A stretch of DNA of 64,000 nucleotides, from contig NZ_JARXYZ010000031.1 in assembly GCF_029894125.1 (NCBI RefSeq), forward strand, positions 26,953 to 90,952, written 5' to 3'. How positions within the stretch are numbered: position 1 is the first letter of the stretch; each line of letters begins with the position of its first letter. Shown here piece by piece: positions 9,033 through 17,888 of the stretch. This DNA is from Kitasatospora sp. MAA19 (lineage in GTDB: Bacteria > Actinomycetota > Actinomycetes > Streptomycetales > Streptomycetaceae). The notes under the pieces are model-generated. The model worked only from the letters and a program-made list of their open reading frames with translations. It had not been told where the DNA came from and did no database searches. The translations under genes and the position numbers were made by a program.

Positions 9033-9362
9033 TCAGATACGGAGCGCGGCAACCGTCACGGTGGCGGTCGCCGAGTAGCCGATGGCAGCGAGGCCGTCGG
9101 TGGCGCCGGCGAACAGGTCCGCGGTGAGCGGGCCGATCATGCGCTCGCCGGAGGCGGGGACGGAGACGGTCGGCGAGGTGACGGCCTGGCCGCGCACGCT
9201 GCCGGTGGCGGTCAGCGTCACGGTGATGCTGCTGGCGGAGGCGTTCTTCACGTGGATGAACGTGCGCTCGCCACAACTGACCTTGTCGCCGGACGCTCCG
9301 GCTGCGGTGTAGGTGGGGGTGAGGCCGACGACGGAGACGACCTGGGGTGTCAGGGTGGCCAT
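9033..9362 (-). CDS. Hypothetical structural protein next to major tail gene
   Basis: 109 residues from ATG 9362 with a GGAGGGCCC Shine-Dalgarno. Composition is rich in Ala, Thr, Val and Ser with predicted beta strands (ERTFIHVKNASASSITVTLT), like small phage head- or tail-decoration beta-sandwiches. It sits between the tail terminator-like gene and the major tail gene. A decoration or minor structural role is likely, but I do not recognise a named family. Confidence 0.8.
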   Translation of the reverse strand: MATLTPQVVSVVGLTPTYTAAGASGDKVSCGERTFIHVKNASASSITVTLTATGSVRGQAVTSPTVSVPASGERMIGPLTADLFAGATDGLAAIGYSATATVTVAALRI

Positions 9363-9372
9363 GGGCCCTCCT

Positions 9373-9780
9373 CTAGGCGGGGATGGATCGGAGCCGGTAC
9401 TGCACTGGCAGGTAGTAGAGGGGCGGGGTGACATCGTCGTCGCGTAGCAGGTGCGGGCCGCCGAGTTCCTCGGGCCTCCAGGTCGCTCGGCCGTCCACGG
9501 TGAGCGGGACGGCGAGCGCGGCCCGGGCCCGGTCGGCGGTGCCCAGGGAGCCCTCGGGCGTCGTAGCGACGCAGGTGATCTGCAGCAGCATGTCGAGGGT
9601 GGTGCGGTCGTCGGCGATCGACGCCGAGGAGACCTGCCCGGGGCCGGTGTAAACCACGCAGTAGGTCTTGGGTAGCGGCGCTGGCCCGGCGGGGGCGCCG
9701 CCCAGGTATACCGCCAGCGAGGCGTTCGCGAGCGCGGCCTGGACAGCGGCGACGTATGGCAGCACGGCGGGCGACGTCAC
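9373..9780 (-). CDS. Tail terminator / tail completion-like protein
   Basis: 135 residues, GTG 9780 overlapping the upstream stop (GTGA). The sequence contains LPKTYCVVYTGPGQVSS and LQITCVATTPEGSLGTADRA, then PVQYRLRSIP at the end. This fits the small alpha/beta proteins (DUF3168/gpU-like) that cap the tail tube and join it to the head. Gene order (connector, HK97 gp10-like, this gene, tail tube) agrees. Family call is by pattern and position. Confidence 0.7.
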   Translation of the reverse strand: MTSPAVLPYVAAVQAALANASLAVYLGGAPAGPAPLPKTYCVVYTGPGQVSSASIADDRTTLDMLLQITCVATTPEGSLGTADRARAALAVPLTVDGRATWRPEELGGPHLLRDDDVTPPLYYLPVQYRLRSIPA

Positions 9781-10157
9781 AGCAGGTCCCGCGCGAGCTG
9801 CTCGACCGCGGCCAGGAACCGGGGTTCCTCGGCGGCCAGGGCGCGGCCGCCGTCGTTGTGGCCACCCTGCCGGGACGTGCCGAACTCCAGGATGTTGCCG
9901 AGCGCGCCCTGGGTGGCTCCCTTGTCCGGCCCGATGACTGCGCCGGCTCCGAGCGGGGTGGTGACGAGGTCGTAGCCGATGCTGGACGGGTAGTGCGGCG
10001 CGTACCGGCCGCTGCTGGACCGGGCGTTGGCCGACCAGTCCCGCTTGATGTTGAGTGCGCCGCGACTGACCACTTGCCGAGCCTGCCGCTCCAGCGTGCC
10101 GCCGGTGCGGGCGAGTTCAGCGGCGAATGCCTCCAGGCCGCTCACGTCCACGGTCAT
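9777..10157 (-). CDS. HK97 gp10-like head-tail connector protein
   Basis: 126 residues. ATG 10157 overlaps the upstream stop (ATGA) and follows GGAGGACC. The protein reads MTVDVSGLEAFAAELARTGG and later FGTSRQGGHNDGGRALAAEE, typical of the HK97 gp10-like family whose members have a TIEFGTxxxPAxP-like segment near the C-terminus. Such proteins help complete the head-tail junction. Confidence 0.8.
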   Translation of the reverse strand: MTVDVSGLEAFAAELARTGGTLERQARQVVSRGALNIKRDWSANARSSSGRYAPHYPSSIGYDLVTTPLGAGAVIGPDKGATQGALGNILEFGTSRQGGHNDGGRALAAEEPRFLAAVEQLARDLL

Positions 10158-10564
10158 GAGCGGTCCTCCACTCCGAGGTGCCACGCGGTAGCAGTCGACG
10201 ACTCTCCGACCGACGTCACCCACAACGTCATGCCAGCCAGCCGTAGGTCCGGTGAGGCATCCACGATCAGCTGGTCGCCGGCCACCACCCGGTCCACCGC
10301 CAGCGGCATGGCGGACCACGGCAGCGCGACTTGGTAGCGACGCAGGACTACCTCGCGCTGCCCGGCCTGAACGTCCCGCTCCTGCACGACGTTCGGCTTC
10401 ACCCTGGCTGGGCCCTGGTAGAGGACCCGGGCGTCCGGCTGGCCGGTGGCGCCGGTCGCCGGGTCATAAACGTCCTTGCCGGGCCGAACGAGGCGGACGG
10501 TGTCCAGCATCAGGGCCTCGTGAGCCACCCGGCCAGCGGCCAGCGCCGGACCTGGGTCGATCAC
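10154..10564 (-). CDS. Phage head-completion protein, DUF6093-like
   Basis: 136 residues from GTG 10564, overlapping the previous stop (GTGA). Contains MLDTVRLVRPGKDVYDPATG, then ERDVQAGQREVVLRRY and a C-terminal TATAWHLGVEDR. From memory this is the pattern of DUF6093 proteins of Streptomyces phages, found between the gp6-like connector and the gp10-like protein, as here. The exact role is unknown; a stopper-type head-tail joining protein is the likely function. Confidence 0.7.
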   Translation of the reverse strand: MIDPGPALAAGRVAHEALMLDTVRLVRPGKDVYDPATGATGQPDARVLYQGPARVKPNVVQERDVQAGQREVVLRRYQVALPWSAMPLAVDRVVAGDQLIVDASPDLRLAGMTLWVTSVGESSTATAWHLGVEDRS

Positions 10565-10926
10565 GACGTCACCACCGGCGGCATGACGGGCGTGATGCTG
10601 AACGCCGAGGTACGGATCGGCCGGAGGGTGTCCAGTTCGTGCTCGGTGATGTACAGCTCCCCGGCCGAGCGAGCGCTGTCGACCGTGTAGGAGTAGTCGT
10701 CGATCTGCTCGCTCCGCTTCCCGTCCGGGTTGCGGAGTACCCGCAGCACCATCGCACTGCACACCGCCGTCGACGCGGGGGTGGGCGCGGTGCCGTACTG
10801 CGGAAACCGGTCGAGGATGATCGCCGTCGCGTCGTGCAGGAGGGCGGTGGCCTGGCGGGTCTCAGTCGGCGTCAGGTCCCGTCCGAGCCGGTCCGCCAGG
10901 TCCGTGAGCGTCGCCAGGTCCGTCAC
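10561..10926 (-). CDS. Head-tail connector, Gp19/Gp15/Gp42-like
   Basis: 121 residues, GTG 10926. An all-helical protein with TDLADRLGRDLTPTETRQAT, then ILDRFP, and a conserved-looking SEQIDDYSYTVDSARS followed by ELYITEHELDTLRP. This resembles the small adaptor proteins that dock under the portal after packaging. It is the first gene after the capsid and a tiny protein, as in other siphoviruses. Confidence 0.75.
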   Translation of the reverse strand: MTDLATLTDLADRLGRDLTPTETRQATALLHDATAIILDRFPQYGTAPTPASTAVCSAMVLRVLRNPDGKRSEQIDDYSYTVDSARSAGELYITEHELDTLRPIRTSAFSITPVMPPVVTS

Positions 10927-10929
10927 CGG

Positions 10930-11118
10930 TTACTCCGCCGGGAGCTCGGCTGGGGCGTCCTTGGCCTCGACGACCTCGTACTCCTGAGGCAGTGCGCGCA
11001 GGCGCTTGATGGTGGCCTGGTCGGTGGTCTCGCAGACGCCGTCGGCGAACTGGGCCCAGATGCCCTTGTCGTCCTGCAGGATGAGCCCGGGGTGGCGGGC
11101 GGTGGTGAATCGCGCCAT
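10930..11118 (-). CDS. Small head-region protein
   Basis: 62 residues, ATG 11118 with a GGAGACCGCC Shine-Dalgarno. It reads MARFTTARHPGLILQDDKG and ends in an acidic tail. Small proteins of this size and start (FxxxxHPGL) commonly follow the capsid gene in Streptomyces phages, but their function is not known. Confidence 0.75.
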   Translation of the reverse strand: MARFTTARHPGLILQDDKGIWAQFADGVCETTDQATIKRLRALPQEYEVVEAKDAPAELPAE

Positions 11119-11131
11119 GGCGGCGGTCTCC

Positions 11132-12088
11132 TTAGGTGAGATCCTTGATGAGGCCGTGGTAGGTCTCGGCGCCGTACTCCAGGCCGATCTCGCCGTAGAG
11201 CTGCCACTTCTCAGAGGCGCCGGTCTTGGCGAGTTGCTCGGCGAACAGCAGGCCCTTGCCGGGGATCTCCAGCCACACGGGGGCGCACACGGACAGGTCG
11301 ACGATGGCGATTTGGCCGGTTGGCATCCAGCGGTCGAGCATCACGCCGAAGGTGCCGAAGTCGGTGACGAGGGTGTCCACTGCGACGCCGCCGACGTTGC
11401 GGGTCATGGTCGGCTGGTTCAGCGAGCCGGTGCCGTACAGGTTCGACAGGGCGACCTTCTGGCCGGGGCCGAGGAGGAACACCGTGCTGTCCTGCGGCAT
11501 GCGGGCGCCGTTGCCGAACATGGTCTGCAGGGTAGCGTCGACGATGGCCTTGGACAGGGCCCGGCCGGTGCCGCCGTTGGCGTTGACGTTGGTTGCGATG
11601 GCGGTCAGCAGGCCGCGGGTCTTGCGGGCCGTCGAGTTGTTGGCCGGCTTCTGGTAGGTACCGGTCAGGAACGACATCTCGACATCGACGGCCATCGACT
11701 CCAGCTCGACGCGGATCTGGTGGTCGAGCTCGTCGCCGACCGGGTTGTCGTCCTGGCCGATGTTGATGCCGGAGTACATGCCGGTCGCGGCCTGCCTCGT
11801 GTACGAGACCTCGACCGCGGACTGGTGGATCTCCACGACGTTGGAGATGTTGGAGCGCGACCGGGCGACCGCGGTCGGGGCGGCGGCGCCTTCCACCACG
11901 GAGTTGTTTGCGGTGGAGGAGCGGCGGTCCTCGGTCTGCCACTCGAACTCAACAGAGCGGGTGCGCTTGCCGCCGGTCAGGCCGCCGATCGCGGACAGGA
12001 ACGGGGTCTCGGTCGGGGTGACCTTGTACAGCTCACCGTGGTAGTTCGGCAGGTTGTAGGTCGTCCCCTGCCCGGAAACAGCGCCCAT
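11132..12088 (-). CDS. Major capsid protein (SU10 / DUF5309-like)
   Basis: 318 residues, ATG 12088 with AGAGGAGCCC. The N-terminus (TYNLPNYHGELYKVTPTETP, then FLSAIGGLTGG) and the DNPVGDELDHQIRVELESM helix are characteristic of the SU10-type capsid proteins with the HK97 fold. The C-terminus has PTGQIAIVDLSVCAPVWLE. It forms the icosahedral shell. It directly follows the scaffold gene and precedes the connectors, which fits. Confidence 0.9.
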   Translation of the reverse strand: MGAVSGQGTTYNLPNYHGELYKVTPTETPFLSAIGGLTGGKRTRSVEFEWQTEDRRSSTANNSVVEGAAAPTAVARSRSNISNVVEIHQSAVEVSYTRQAATGMYSGINIGQDDNPVGDELDHQIRVELESMAVDVEMSFLTGTYQKPANNSTARKTRGLLTAIATNVNANGGTGRALSKAIVDATLQTMFGNGARMPQDSTVFLLGPGQKVALSNLYGTGSLNQPTMTRNVGGVAVDTLVTDFGTFGVMLDRWMPTGQIAIVDLSVCAPVWLEIPGKGLLFAEQLAKTGASEKWQLYGEIGLEYGAETYHGLIKDLT

Positions 12089-12127
12089 GGAGGGCTCCTC
12101 TCAGATGGGGCAGGCGACGCCTGCCGG

Positions 12128-12745
12128 CTACTTGCGGTTGGTCTGGAGTTCCCGCAGCTGGCGGGACTTGAGGGCGATCGATGCCTTGATGTCGCCGCGT
12201 GACTCGGCGTCGGCGATCTGCTGGGCCAGCGTGGGCGTGCTGTTCGGCCGGGCGCCCTGTGCCGGGTCTGGTGCCGGGGTGCGCGGTCCGGGCGGCCCAG
12301 GAGCAGCCCAGTGCGGTTTGCGGCCGAGCAGGTCGGTCAGGGCCTGCTCGATGGCGGCGGCGTCGATCTGCCCGGCGTCATCGAGGAAGTCACCGCCGAG
12401 GGCATCAACAGCGTCCTGGGGGTCGGCGAACCGGCCGGTGGCCATGGCCTCGACTCGGGCGGCCACAGCCAGCCTGGTGGCGGCGCTGGCACGGTCCTCC
12501 GAAGCCGCGAGGCGCTCGGCGAGGCGCTCGGCTTCGCTCTTCTGGGCATCCTCCAGCTCGGCGAGGCGTTTTGCCGCGTCGGCGTTGGCCTTGGCCCGGG
12601 TCTCGTTCTCGCGGCTGAGCTTCTTCCACTTCTCGGCCTCGGCCTGCCAGTCCTTCGGCTCCGACGTCGGCGCGTCGGGCGCCTGCGGCGGCTCGGTGGC
12701 CGGTGGCTCCGGTGCGGGCGTCGGTGTCGGGTCGATGTCGGTCAT
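12128..12745 (-). CDS. Capsid scaffolding protein
   Basis: 205 residues. A Pro/Ala/Thr-rich N-terminus (about 1-30) is followed by a charged coiled coil (about 31-95: WKKLSRENETRAKANADAAK), then a Pro-rich stretch and a basic helical C-terminus (SIALKSRQLRELQTNRK). This architecture is typical of internal scaffold proteins encoded just before the capsid gene. It would shape the procapsid and leave before DNA packaging. Confidence 0.85.
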   Translation of the reverse strand: MTDIDPTPTPAPEPPATEPPQAPDAPTSEPKDWQAEAEKWKKLSRENETRAKANADAAKRLAELEDAQKSEAERLAERLAASEDRASAATRLAVAARVEAMATGRFADPQDAVDALGGDFLDDAGQIDAAAIEQALTDLLGRKPHWAAPGPPGPRTPAPDPAQGARPNSTPTLAQQIADAESRGDIKASIALKSRQLRELQTNRK

Positions 12746-12790
12746 GGTGGGCTCCCGTTGCGGGTTGGGTGGTCCGGCCCCGTTGCGGGG

Positions 12791-13786
12791 TCAGATGAGG
12801 TAGCCGTAGCGGCGGAGCATGGCGATCAACTCGTCGCGACTGCCCGCGCGCTTGTAGATCTCCTCCGGCAGCAGCCGGTGAGTGGTCAGCCGAAATCCAC
12901 GGCCGGACGGCGGGATCAGGCCCCGGTCGATCGCCCGCTGGCGCTCAATGCGGAAGAAACGGCCACGCTTGGTCGTCGCGTCGTAGGTCGACCGCAGCCG
13001 CTGCCAGTACGCCTCAGCGGTGTACATGCCCCGGCGGGCGTTGACGATCTGACCGATGTCCGCGCCGTCCCGGATCGCCTGGGCGCCAGCCTGTGTGAAG
13101 ACGCGGTCCTGCTCGGCCCGGGAGAGGCTGCGGAAGTACTCCTTCGGGTCCGAGGCCGCGCGGCCCTTGCTGTAGCGGGTGACTGGCAGGTGGACGCAGT
13201 CGCACCGTGGGTGCCGCTGGAACCCGGCGTTGTAGCGGTATCGGATGCCGGCCAGGACCGCGCACCGCGCGCAGGACGGAGGGTTGAGCACCCGCACGTA
13301 GCCGCGGGTCGCCCGGTTCCCGGCCAGGCTCACCCCGGCCGCTCCGCGCCCGGCGTCGGGCACCTCGGTGCCGACCTGCCGGACCAGCGTGGCCAGGCCG
13401 CCGCGCATTGCCTCAGGCCTGGCCTGGCCAGCTGCAAGACGCCACCGGGTCTCGATCCACGGCTCGTACAGCAGGCTCGACAACGGACGGCCGTCCGCCG
13501 CCCGGCCGGCGAACGCCTCGACGGCCAGACGCCCGGCCGGCTCCGTGGCGGCGCCGTCCGCGACGACCACCGCAGTGACGTAACCATCGGCGGGGGCGGC
13601 CGCCCGTCGCTGGCCGCCCGCGACCGTCCGCACGAGCAGCGGACCGACCGAGCGCCACGACTCGTCGAGAGCGTCGACGTCGACCGTGCGCCAGATCGCC
13701 TGCGCGGTCTCCGCAGCCTGCCGTGTGGTGGCCTGCTGGCGGCGGTAGTAGGCGGCGGCGATCTCCTCGGCGGTCTGCTCAGCCAC
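12791..13786 (-). CDS. MuF-type minor head protein
   Basis: 331 residues. I chose GTG 13786 (VAEQTAEEIAAAYYRR), which overlaps the portal stop by 8 bases; upstream in-frame starts lie deep in the portal gene. Around residues 169-196 the protein has CARCAVLAGIRY ... HPRCDC, the Cys/His signature of the MuF (SPP1 gp7-like) fold. These proteins bind the portal and enter the head. The gene directly follows the portal gene, as expected. Confidence 0.85.
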   Translation of the reverse strand: MAEQTAEEIAAAYYRRQQATTRQAAETAQAIWRTVDVDALDESWRSVGPLLVRTVAGGQRRAAAPADGYVTAVVVADGAATEPAGRLAVEAFAGRAADGRPLSSLLYEPWIETRWRLAAGQARPEAMRGGLATLVRQVGTEVPDAGRGAAGVSLAGNRATRGYVRVLNPPSCARCAVLAGIRYRYNAGFQRHPRCDCVHLPVTRYSKGRAASDPKEYFRSLSRAEQDRVFTQAGAQAIRDGADIGQIVNARRGMYTAEAYWQRLRSTYDATTKRGRFFRIERQRAIDRGLIPPSGRGFRLTTHRLLPEEIYKRAGSRDELIAMLRRYGYLI

Positions 13787-15209
13787 CGGGCACCGGCTCA
13801 GATGCCGGGGGCTGCGGGGGCTTGGGGCCAAGCAAGGCGGCAAGATCGCCCTCCATGGCCCGATCCAGGGCAGAAGCCTGCATCGCCTTCATGCGCTCCT
13901 GCTGCACTGCCGTGAAACCCAGCACGTCCCAGGACATCTCGACCGGCAGGATGCCGGCCGCCACCAGCTTCACGGTGGCGTCTGCCTTCTGGGCGAACGT
14001 CGGTACCGCCGGGTCTCGCCAGCGGGTCTCCAGCGAGCGAGCCCGCGGATCCCACGCACCGTCGCGGAACCGCAGCACCAGGCGCATGACCTGCTCGTAC
14101 GAGCCGCCCCATGCACGCTGACGGCGTTCGGCCCTCTTCACCAGCCGGATCTCCGAGGAGCGGATGGCGTCCGCCGACGGTGGGTTGTCGGTCGACAGGC
14201 CCATGAAGTGCGGCGGCAGACCGGCCAACGCAGCGACCGTCCGCGCCAGCTGGTTCAGCGTCGAGTGGAAGTTGTCCAGGGCCGCCTCGGGGAACTGGCC
14301 GACCTCGACGCCGTCATCGCGCTTGTTCTTGGCCGTCGCCCAGATCCGGCCGGCGAGCTGGGTCCACGCCGACACGGGCTTGCCGTCGGCGTCGACGAAG
14401 TCCTCCTGGTCGAAGCCGAGCGCGTACCGGCGCGGCATGGCGTGGTACTCCGCGGCGATCATCATGTCCGTCGCGACCTTGCACGCCGCGTCCGACAGCG
14501 GGATCACGTCGGCGAGTTCGGACACGCCGCCCGGGTTGAGCAGGCGCCCGCGGTTGACCAGCGGCACCACCGGCACCACGCCCAGCTCGTGCACGTCCTC
14601 GCTCTGCACTGACCAACCGTTCGGCACGGTCTTGGCGTAGTGCACCGTGCGGTCGGGCAGGTAAATCGTCGCCTTCTCGTCCCGGATCGCGCCGGTCACC
14701 GGGTCGACCTCGTACCAGCGCTTCATCGCCGCCCGCACCGCGCGGGTGGCCGGCTCGTAGTCAACCTCCACCTGCAGCGGCGACTCCACCGTGATCAACG
14801 GCGTCGACGGGTCGCCCGGGTTCGAGCCGACGATCATGAAGCTGCGGCGCATCACCAGGGCGTCGACGTGCGCCTGTTGGCTGCCCTCGTCGAGATTGTT
14901 GGCCTGCCAGATCCGCCACAGCTCATCGGCCGTGGCCTCGTCTGCCTCGTCCTCTGCGGCCGTCGAGTCGGGCACCGCGAAGCGGAACCCCTCGACGTCC
15001 AGGCGCTCCTCCAGGGAGTCGACGACCAGACGCGGCCAGTTGATCACCACCTGCCGCAGCTGGTCACCGATCTCGGTCACCAGCTGAGGGTGCATGTATG
15101 AGAGCGGCTGCAGACCCTCGTAGTAGCGGTCCAGGGCCTGCAGGTCCGGCAGGAGCTGGGTGTGTCGGCGCGTCAGCAGCGTCAGCCAGTCGTCCGGGCT
15201 CAGATTCAT
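13779..15209 (-). CDS. Portal protein (SPP1 Gp6-like)
   Basis: 476 residues. ATG 15209 overlaps the terminase stop by one base (TGATG) and gives MNLSPDDWLTLLTRRHTQLL. The early motif ALDRYYEGLQPLSYMHPQLV and the later PPHFMGLSTDNPPSADAIRS are typical of SPP1-Gp6-like portals. Twelve subunits would form the ring at one capsid vertex through which DNA passes. A longer frame to 15356 is not preferred because it overlaps the terminase. Confidence 0.9.
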   Translation of the reverse strand: MNLSPDDWLTLLTRRHTQLLPDLQALDRYYEGLQPLSYMHPQLVTEIGDQLRQVVINWPRLVVDSLEERLDVEGFRFAVPDSTAAEDEADEATADELWRIWQANNLDEGSQQAHVDALVMRRSFMIVGSNPGDPSTPLITVESPLQVEVDYEPATRAVRAAMKRWYEVDPVTGAIRDEKATIYLPDRTVHYAKTVPNGWSVQSEDVHELGVVPVVPLVNRGRLLNPGGVSELADVIPLSDAACKVATDMMIAAEYHAMPRRYALGFDQEDFVDADGKPVSAWTQLAGRIWATAKNKRDDGVEVGQFPEAALDNFHSTLNQLARTVAALAGLPPHFMGLSTDNPPSADAIRSSEIRLVKRAERRQRAWGGSYEQVMRLVLRFRDGAWDPRARSLETRWRDPAVPTFAQKADATVKLVAAGILPVEMSWDVLGFTAVQQERMKAMQASALDRAMEGDLAALLGPKPPQPPASEPVPGG

Positions 15210-16828
15210 CAGCGCATCACCACCATCCGGCTCGACTTCTTCGGCTTGTTGAGGCCCGCGGTGATGGCGTCGCGCCTGGCCTCCCAGGACAGGCACCCGG
15301 CCATGGCGGCGTCGATCTTGCGTGGCGAGTCGTGGCGGTCCTTCTGGATCGTCCACATCGGCTTGCCGTCGTCGTCACGCACACGGGCGTCCCGCTTCAC
15401 CGAGTTGGCGATGTGCCGGGCGTACAGCGTGTCACCGTCGTGGGCGAGTGAGCCGTCGGTCTGTGCGGTGCGGAACGCGCGCAAGGCGAAGGCCATCTGG
15501 CGGGGGCGGTGTGTCCACCACTCGACGACGATCCGCTCGCCGTACGTCCCGGCCCACGCCGCCACGGTCTCCTCCCAGTACGGCGGGTCCGCGTAGACCC
15601 GGACCACGCGCCACTGGTCGAAGGCCGCTTCGAGGGTGGCGTTCACCTCGCTGGCGGGAACTTCCCAATGCTCGGCCTCGTCCGGCCGAACGGGAGACTC
15701 CCACGCGCCGAGTACCCACTGGTGCCCGGTCTCCAGGTGCGTGCCGACCAGCGCGGTGGCGTCCCGCCAGCGGGCGCCGTCGAAGCCGACCACGATCAGC
15801 TCCTTCTTCGGAACCACGAAGTCGGGGTTCGCCAGTTCCTCCCAGCGTCCGGCGTCGAAGGCCTTCGCCGACGCGGTGCCGGGCTGGTTGAGGAAGTAGC
15901 GTCGGGCGTCCGCCGGGTCGGTGTCCGGCTCGCGCATGTCCGCTGCGATGCGCTCCAGGTCCATCCACCCGGCCGCGTCGCCGTAGACGTACTCCAGCGC
16001 GGGCAGCAACTGGGCGTCGTCCATGAGGTCTTCGACGTGCGGGGCTTGCCGGTGGTCGAAGAGGAGGCCGCCATCGCGCACCTTGCCGGCCTTGACGGCC
16101 TCGTAGTACTGGTGGGTGGCCTCGGCCACCGAGCTCTCGCCGACCGCGTACATCGTCGAGGTCTCCAGCGACCACGGCTCGGCCTGGCGACGCTTCACCA
16201 AGTTGCGCCGCACCGTCTTGTGCATCGCCCGGGTCTCCGGCAGCACGTACAGGTGCGTCTCGTCGAAGACCCCGAACGTCTCCTTGCCACCGTCCTTCGA
16301 CGCCGAGGACGCCGTCGAGGGGACGATCTCGCCGCCGCCCTCGATGAAGATCCGGCTCGACGTCTGGGCGTTGCGGCCCAGGTCGATCCCGGGGAACTCG
16401 TCCCCGAAGTGCTCAACCAGGTGCTCCAGCATCGTGGCGACGTTGTCGTAGGTGTTGCCGGCCTGGCCCTCCTCGGTGGCCATGCACCGGATGAACGGGT
16501 ACGTCTGCACGCGGCCCACCGGATCGCCGTTCGCGTCCCAGCCGTCGAACCGGCACGGGCCGAGCGCCTCGAAGCACACCAACGCACCGGCCAGCTCCGA
16601 CTTGGCGCGGCCCTTCGGCCGGGACAGGAACGCCCGGTTGACCCTCCGGCGGCCTGTCGCCGGGTCCAGCTCGTACGCCTTGACGATGAACGCGGCCATC
16701 TCGTCATCGATGACGAGCGGCTGGCCCTGGACGTCGCCCGGGCCGTGGCAGAGGTAGTGCTCGATCCAGTCGATGGCGTCGAAGCCGAGGGAGACGAACC
16801 GAGTCGGGTCAGCTTTCCGCCTGGCCAT
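15209..16828 (-). CDS. Terminase large subunit
   Basis: 539 residues from ATG 16828 (MARRKADPTRF); an alternative ATG at 16870 would overlap TerS by 62 bases. A Walker-A-like segment SRPKGRAKSE is at about 69-78 and Walker B FDETH at about 188-192. The C-terminal nuclease part holds VVGFDGARWRDATALVG and YADPPYWEE, with acidic residues expected for the RNase-H-like metal site. The enzyme cuts concatemers and pumps DNA into the procapsid. It overlaps TerS by 20 bases. Confidence 0.92.
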   Translation of the reverse strand: MARRKADPTRFVSLGFDAIDWIEHYLCHGPGDVQGQPLVIDDEMAAFIVKAYELDPATGRRRVNRAFLSRPKGRAKSELAGALVCFEALGPCRFDGWDANGDPVGRVQTYPFIRCMATEEGQAGNTYDNVATMLEHLVEHFGDEFPGIDLGRNAQTSSRIFIEGGGEIVPSTASSASKDGGKETFGVFDETHLYVLPETRAMHKTVRRNLVKRRQAEPWSLETSTMYAVGESSVAEATHQYYEAVKAGKVRDGGLLFDHRQAPHVEDLMDDAQLLPALEYVYGDAAGWMDLERIAADMREPDTDPADARRYFLNQPGTASAKAFDAGRWEELANPDFVVPKKELIVVGFDGARWRDATALVGTHLETGHQWVLGAWESPVRPDEAEHWEVPASEVNATLEAAFDQWRVVRVYADPPYWEETVAAWAGTYGERIVVEWWTHRPRQMAFALRAFRTAQTDGSLAHDGDTLYARHIANSVKRDARVRDDDGKPMWTIQKDRHDSPRKIDAAMAGCLSWEARRDAITAGLNKPKKSSRMVVMR

Positions 16829-17261
16829 CAACCACTCGTAGCACTCGGTCCCGTCGGGAGGCCGCAGCACGGCCTGCGGCGGCGCGCTTCCTCACCGGAA
16901 CTTCCGGCTCGGCCACGCTCCAGCGCAACCGGGCCCGGTCGGCCGCTGTCGCGCCGAGGGCCGCCTCGTTCAGCCGGATCTCCGACAGGAGTTCCTTCTT
17001 CGGCTCGGTCCAGTACTGCTCGACCAGCTGGGCCAGCATGTGCAGCCGCTGCCAGTCCGTGGCCAGGAACAGCGCGGCCTGCGGCGAGCTCCGCCACGTC
17101 TCGTACCAGGCGAGCGTGCGGCTGTCGTAGTCGTGGCCTCCGGGCAGAACCGGGGTCGGTCCGTCGGGGCCGGCAGCAGGCAGGACCGCTCCGGCGACCG
17201 GGTCGGCGTTGCGCCGGCGTCGCTGCGAGGGGTCCTTGGGGGCGGGGCCGACACCGGCCAT
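16809..17261 (-). CDS. Terminase small subunit
   Basis: 150 residues. ATG 17261 is chosen because GGAGAG lies 9 bases upstream; a GTG at 17270 would sit directly on that signal. The N-terminus is Pro/Arg-rich (GPAPKDPSQRRRRNADP). The middle contains TLAWYETWRSSPQAALFLATDWQRL, a common signature in actinobacterial phage small terminases, and the C-terminus is basic. It recognises the packaging site, which is probably the repeat region just upstream (17325-17455). Confidence 0.85.
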   Translation of the reverse strand: MAGVGPAPKDPSQRRRRNADPVAGAVLPAAGPDGPTPVLPGGHDYDSRTLAWYETWRSSPQAALFLATDWQRLHMLAQLVEQYWTEPKKELLSEIRLNEAALGATAADRARLRWSVAEPEVPVRKRAAAGRAAASRRDRVLRVVDGQAES

Positions 17262-17324
17262 CGTGATCACCTCTCCGGGTGCCGTTGCGGCACGTCAGCA
17301 CCGGCCGTTGCGGCCCGCGCGGGG

Positions 17325-17455
17325 GTCACACTGGGTTACGAAAGTGGGGCTGCGGAACCTTCCAGACCCGTACGCACCGCGAGCTCCCTCCCCCGCGGGT
17401 CCCTGGCAGATGGCCAGAGGGGGTCACCCCCCTGGGTCCTGTCACCCTGGGTGAC
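17325..17455. other. Candidate cos / terminase-binding region
   Basis: The 221-base gap between TerS and the HNH gene has no gene but has three related elements: GTCACACTGGGT at 17325-17336, GTCACCCCCCTGGGT at 17423-17437 (same motif with three extra bases) and GTCACCCTGGGT at 17441-17452. The last is part of the palindrome GTCACCC-T-GGGTGAC (17441-17455), and the second overlaps GGGGGT-C-ACCCCC (17419-17431). Location between HNH endonuclease and TerS is where cos sites lie in many phages. The cut position cannot be set from sequence. Confidence 0.55.
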
Positions 17456-17482
17456 TGACCTGGGGTGGCTGGCAGTTAGCGG

Positions 17483-17842
17483 TCACTGGGCGTTCCAGCC
17501 TCCTGGCTGGTGCCTGGCCGTCTCCCTGCTGTGGCAGCTGTGGCAGAGCCCTCGACCATGCTGCGGGTCGTCTGGGTCGTGGCCGGCGGCGACCAGCTCG
17601 CGCCTGCTGAGCGGCCAGTGGTCGGCGTGCTGGCTGGGCTGCTGGTGGCAGAGCACGCAGACCGGGTCGCGGGCCAGGACTCCGGGTCGGAAGCGGCGCT
17701 GGTGTCCGGTGCCGTAGCCACGCTGGGTTCGGGTGCCGCGGGCCTGTTCGGCTGCGGCCTGGTGGGTGGGGCAGCGGCCGCCGGTGGTGAGCTCAGGGCA
17801 GCCGGCCACGGTGCAGATGGTGAGTGCGCGATGTCTGGCCAC
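17483..17842 (-). CDS. HNH endonuclease next to terminase
   Basis: 119 residues. Cys pairs at about 62/65 (CVLC) and 100/103 (CHSC) frame the HNH core with ADH at 73-75 and a late LCHSCHSRET, the usual zinc-bound beta-beta-alpha metal nuclease. Such HNH proteins encoded beside cos and terminase are needed for cos cleavage in several long-tailed phages. It is the first gene of the late cluster and is separated from TerS by the putative cos region. Confidence 0.9.
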   Translation of the reverse strand: MARHRALTICTVAGCPELTTGGRCPTHQAAAEQARGTRTQRGYGTGHQRRFRPGVLARDPVCVLCHQQPSQHADHWPLSRRELVAAGHDPDDPQHGRGLCHSCHSRETARHQPGGWNAQ

Positions 17843-17888
17843 CGGTGATCACCTGCCCTACGCTGTGCGGCCTATCGACCAAGGGGTG

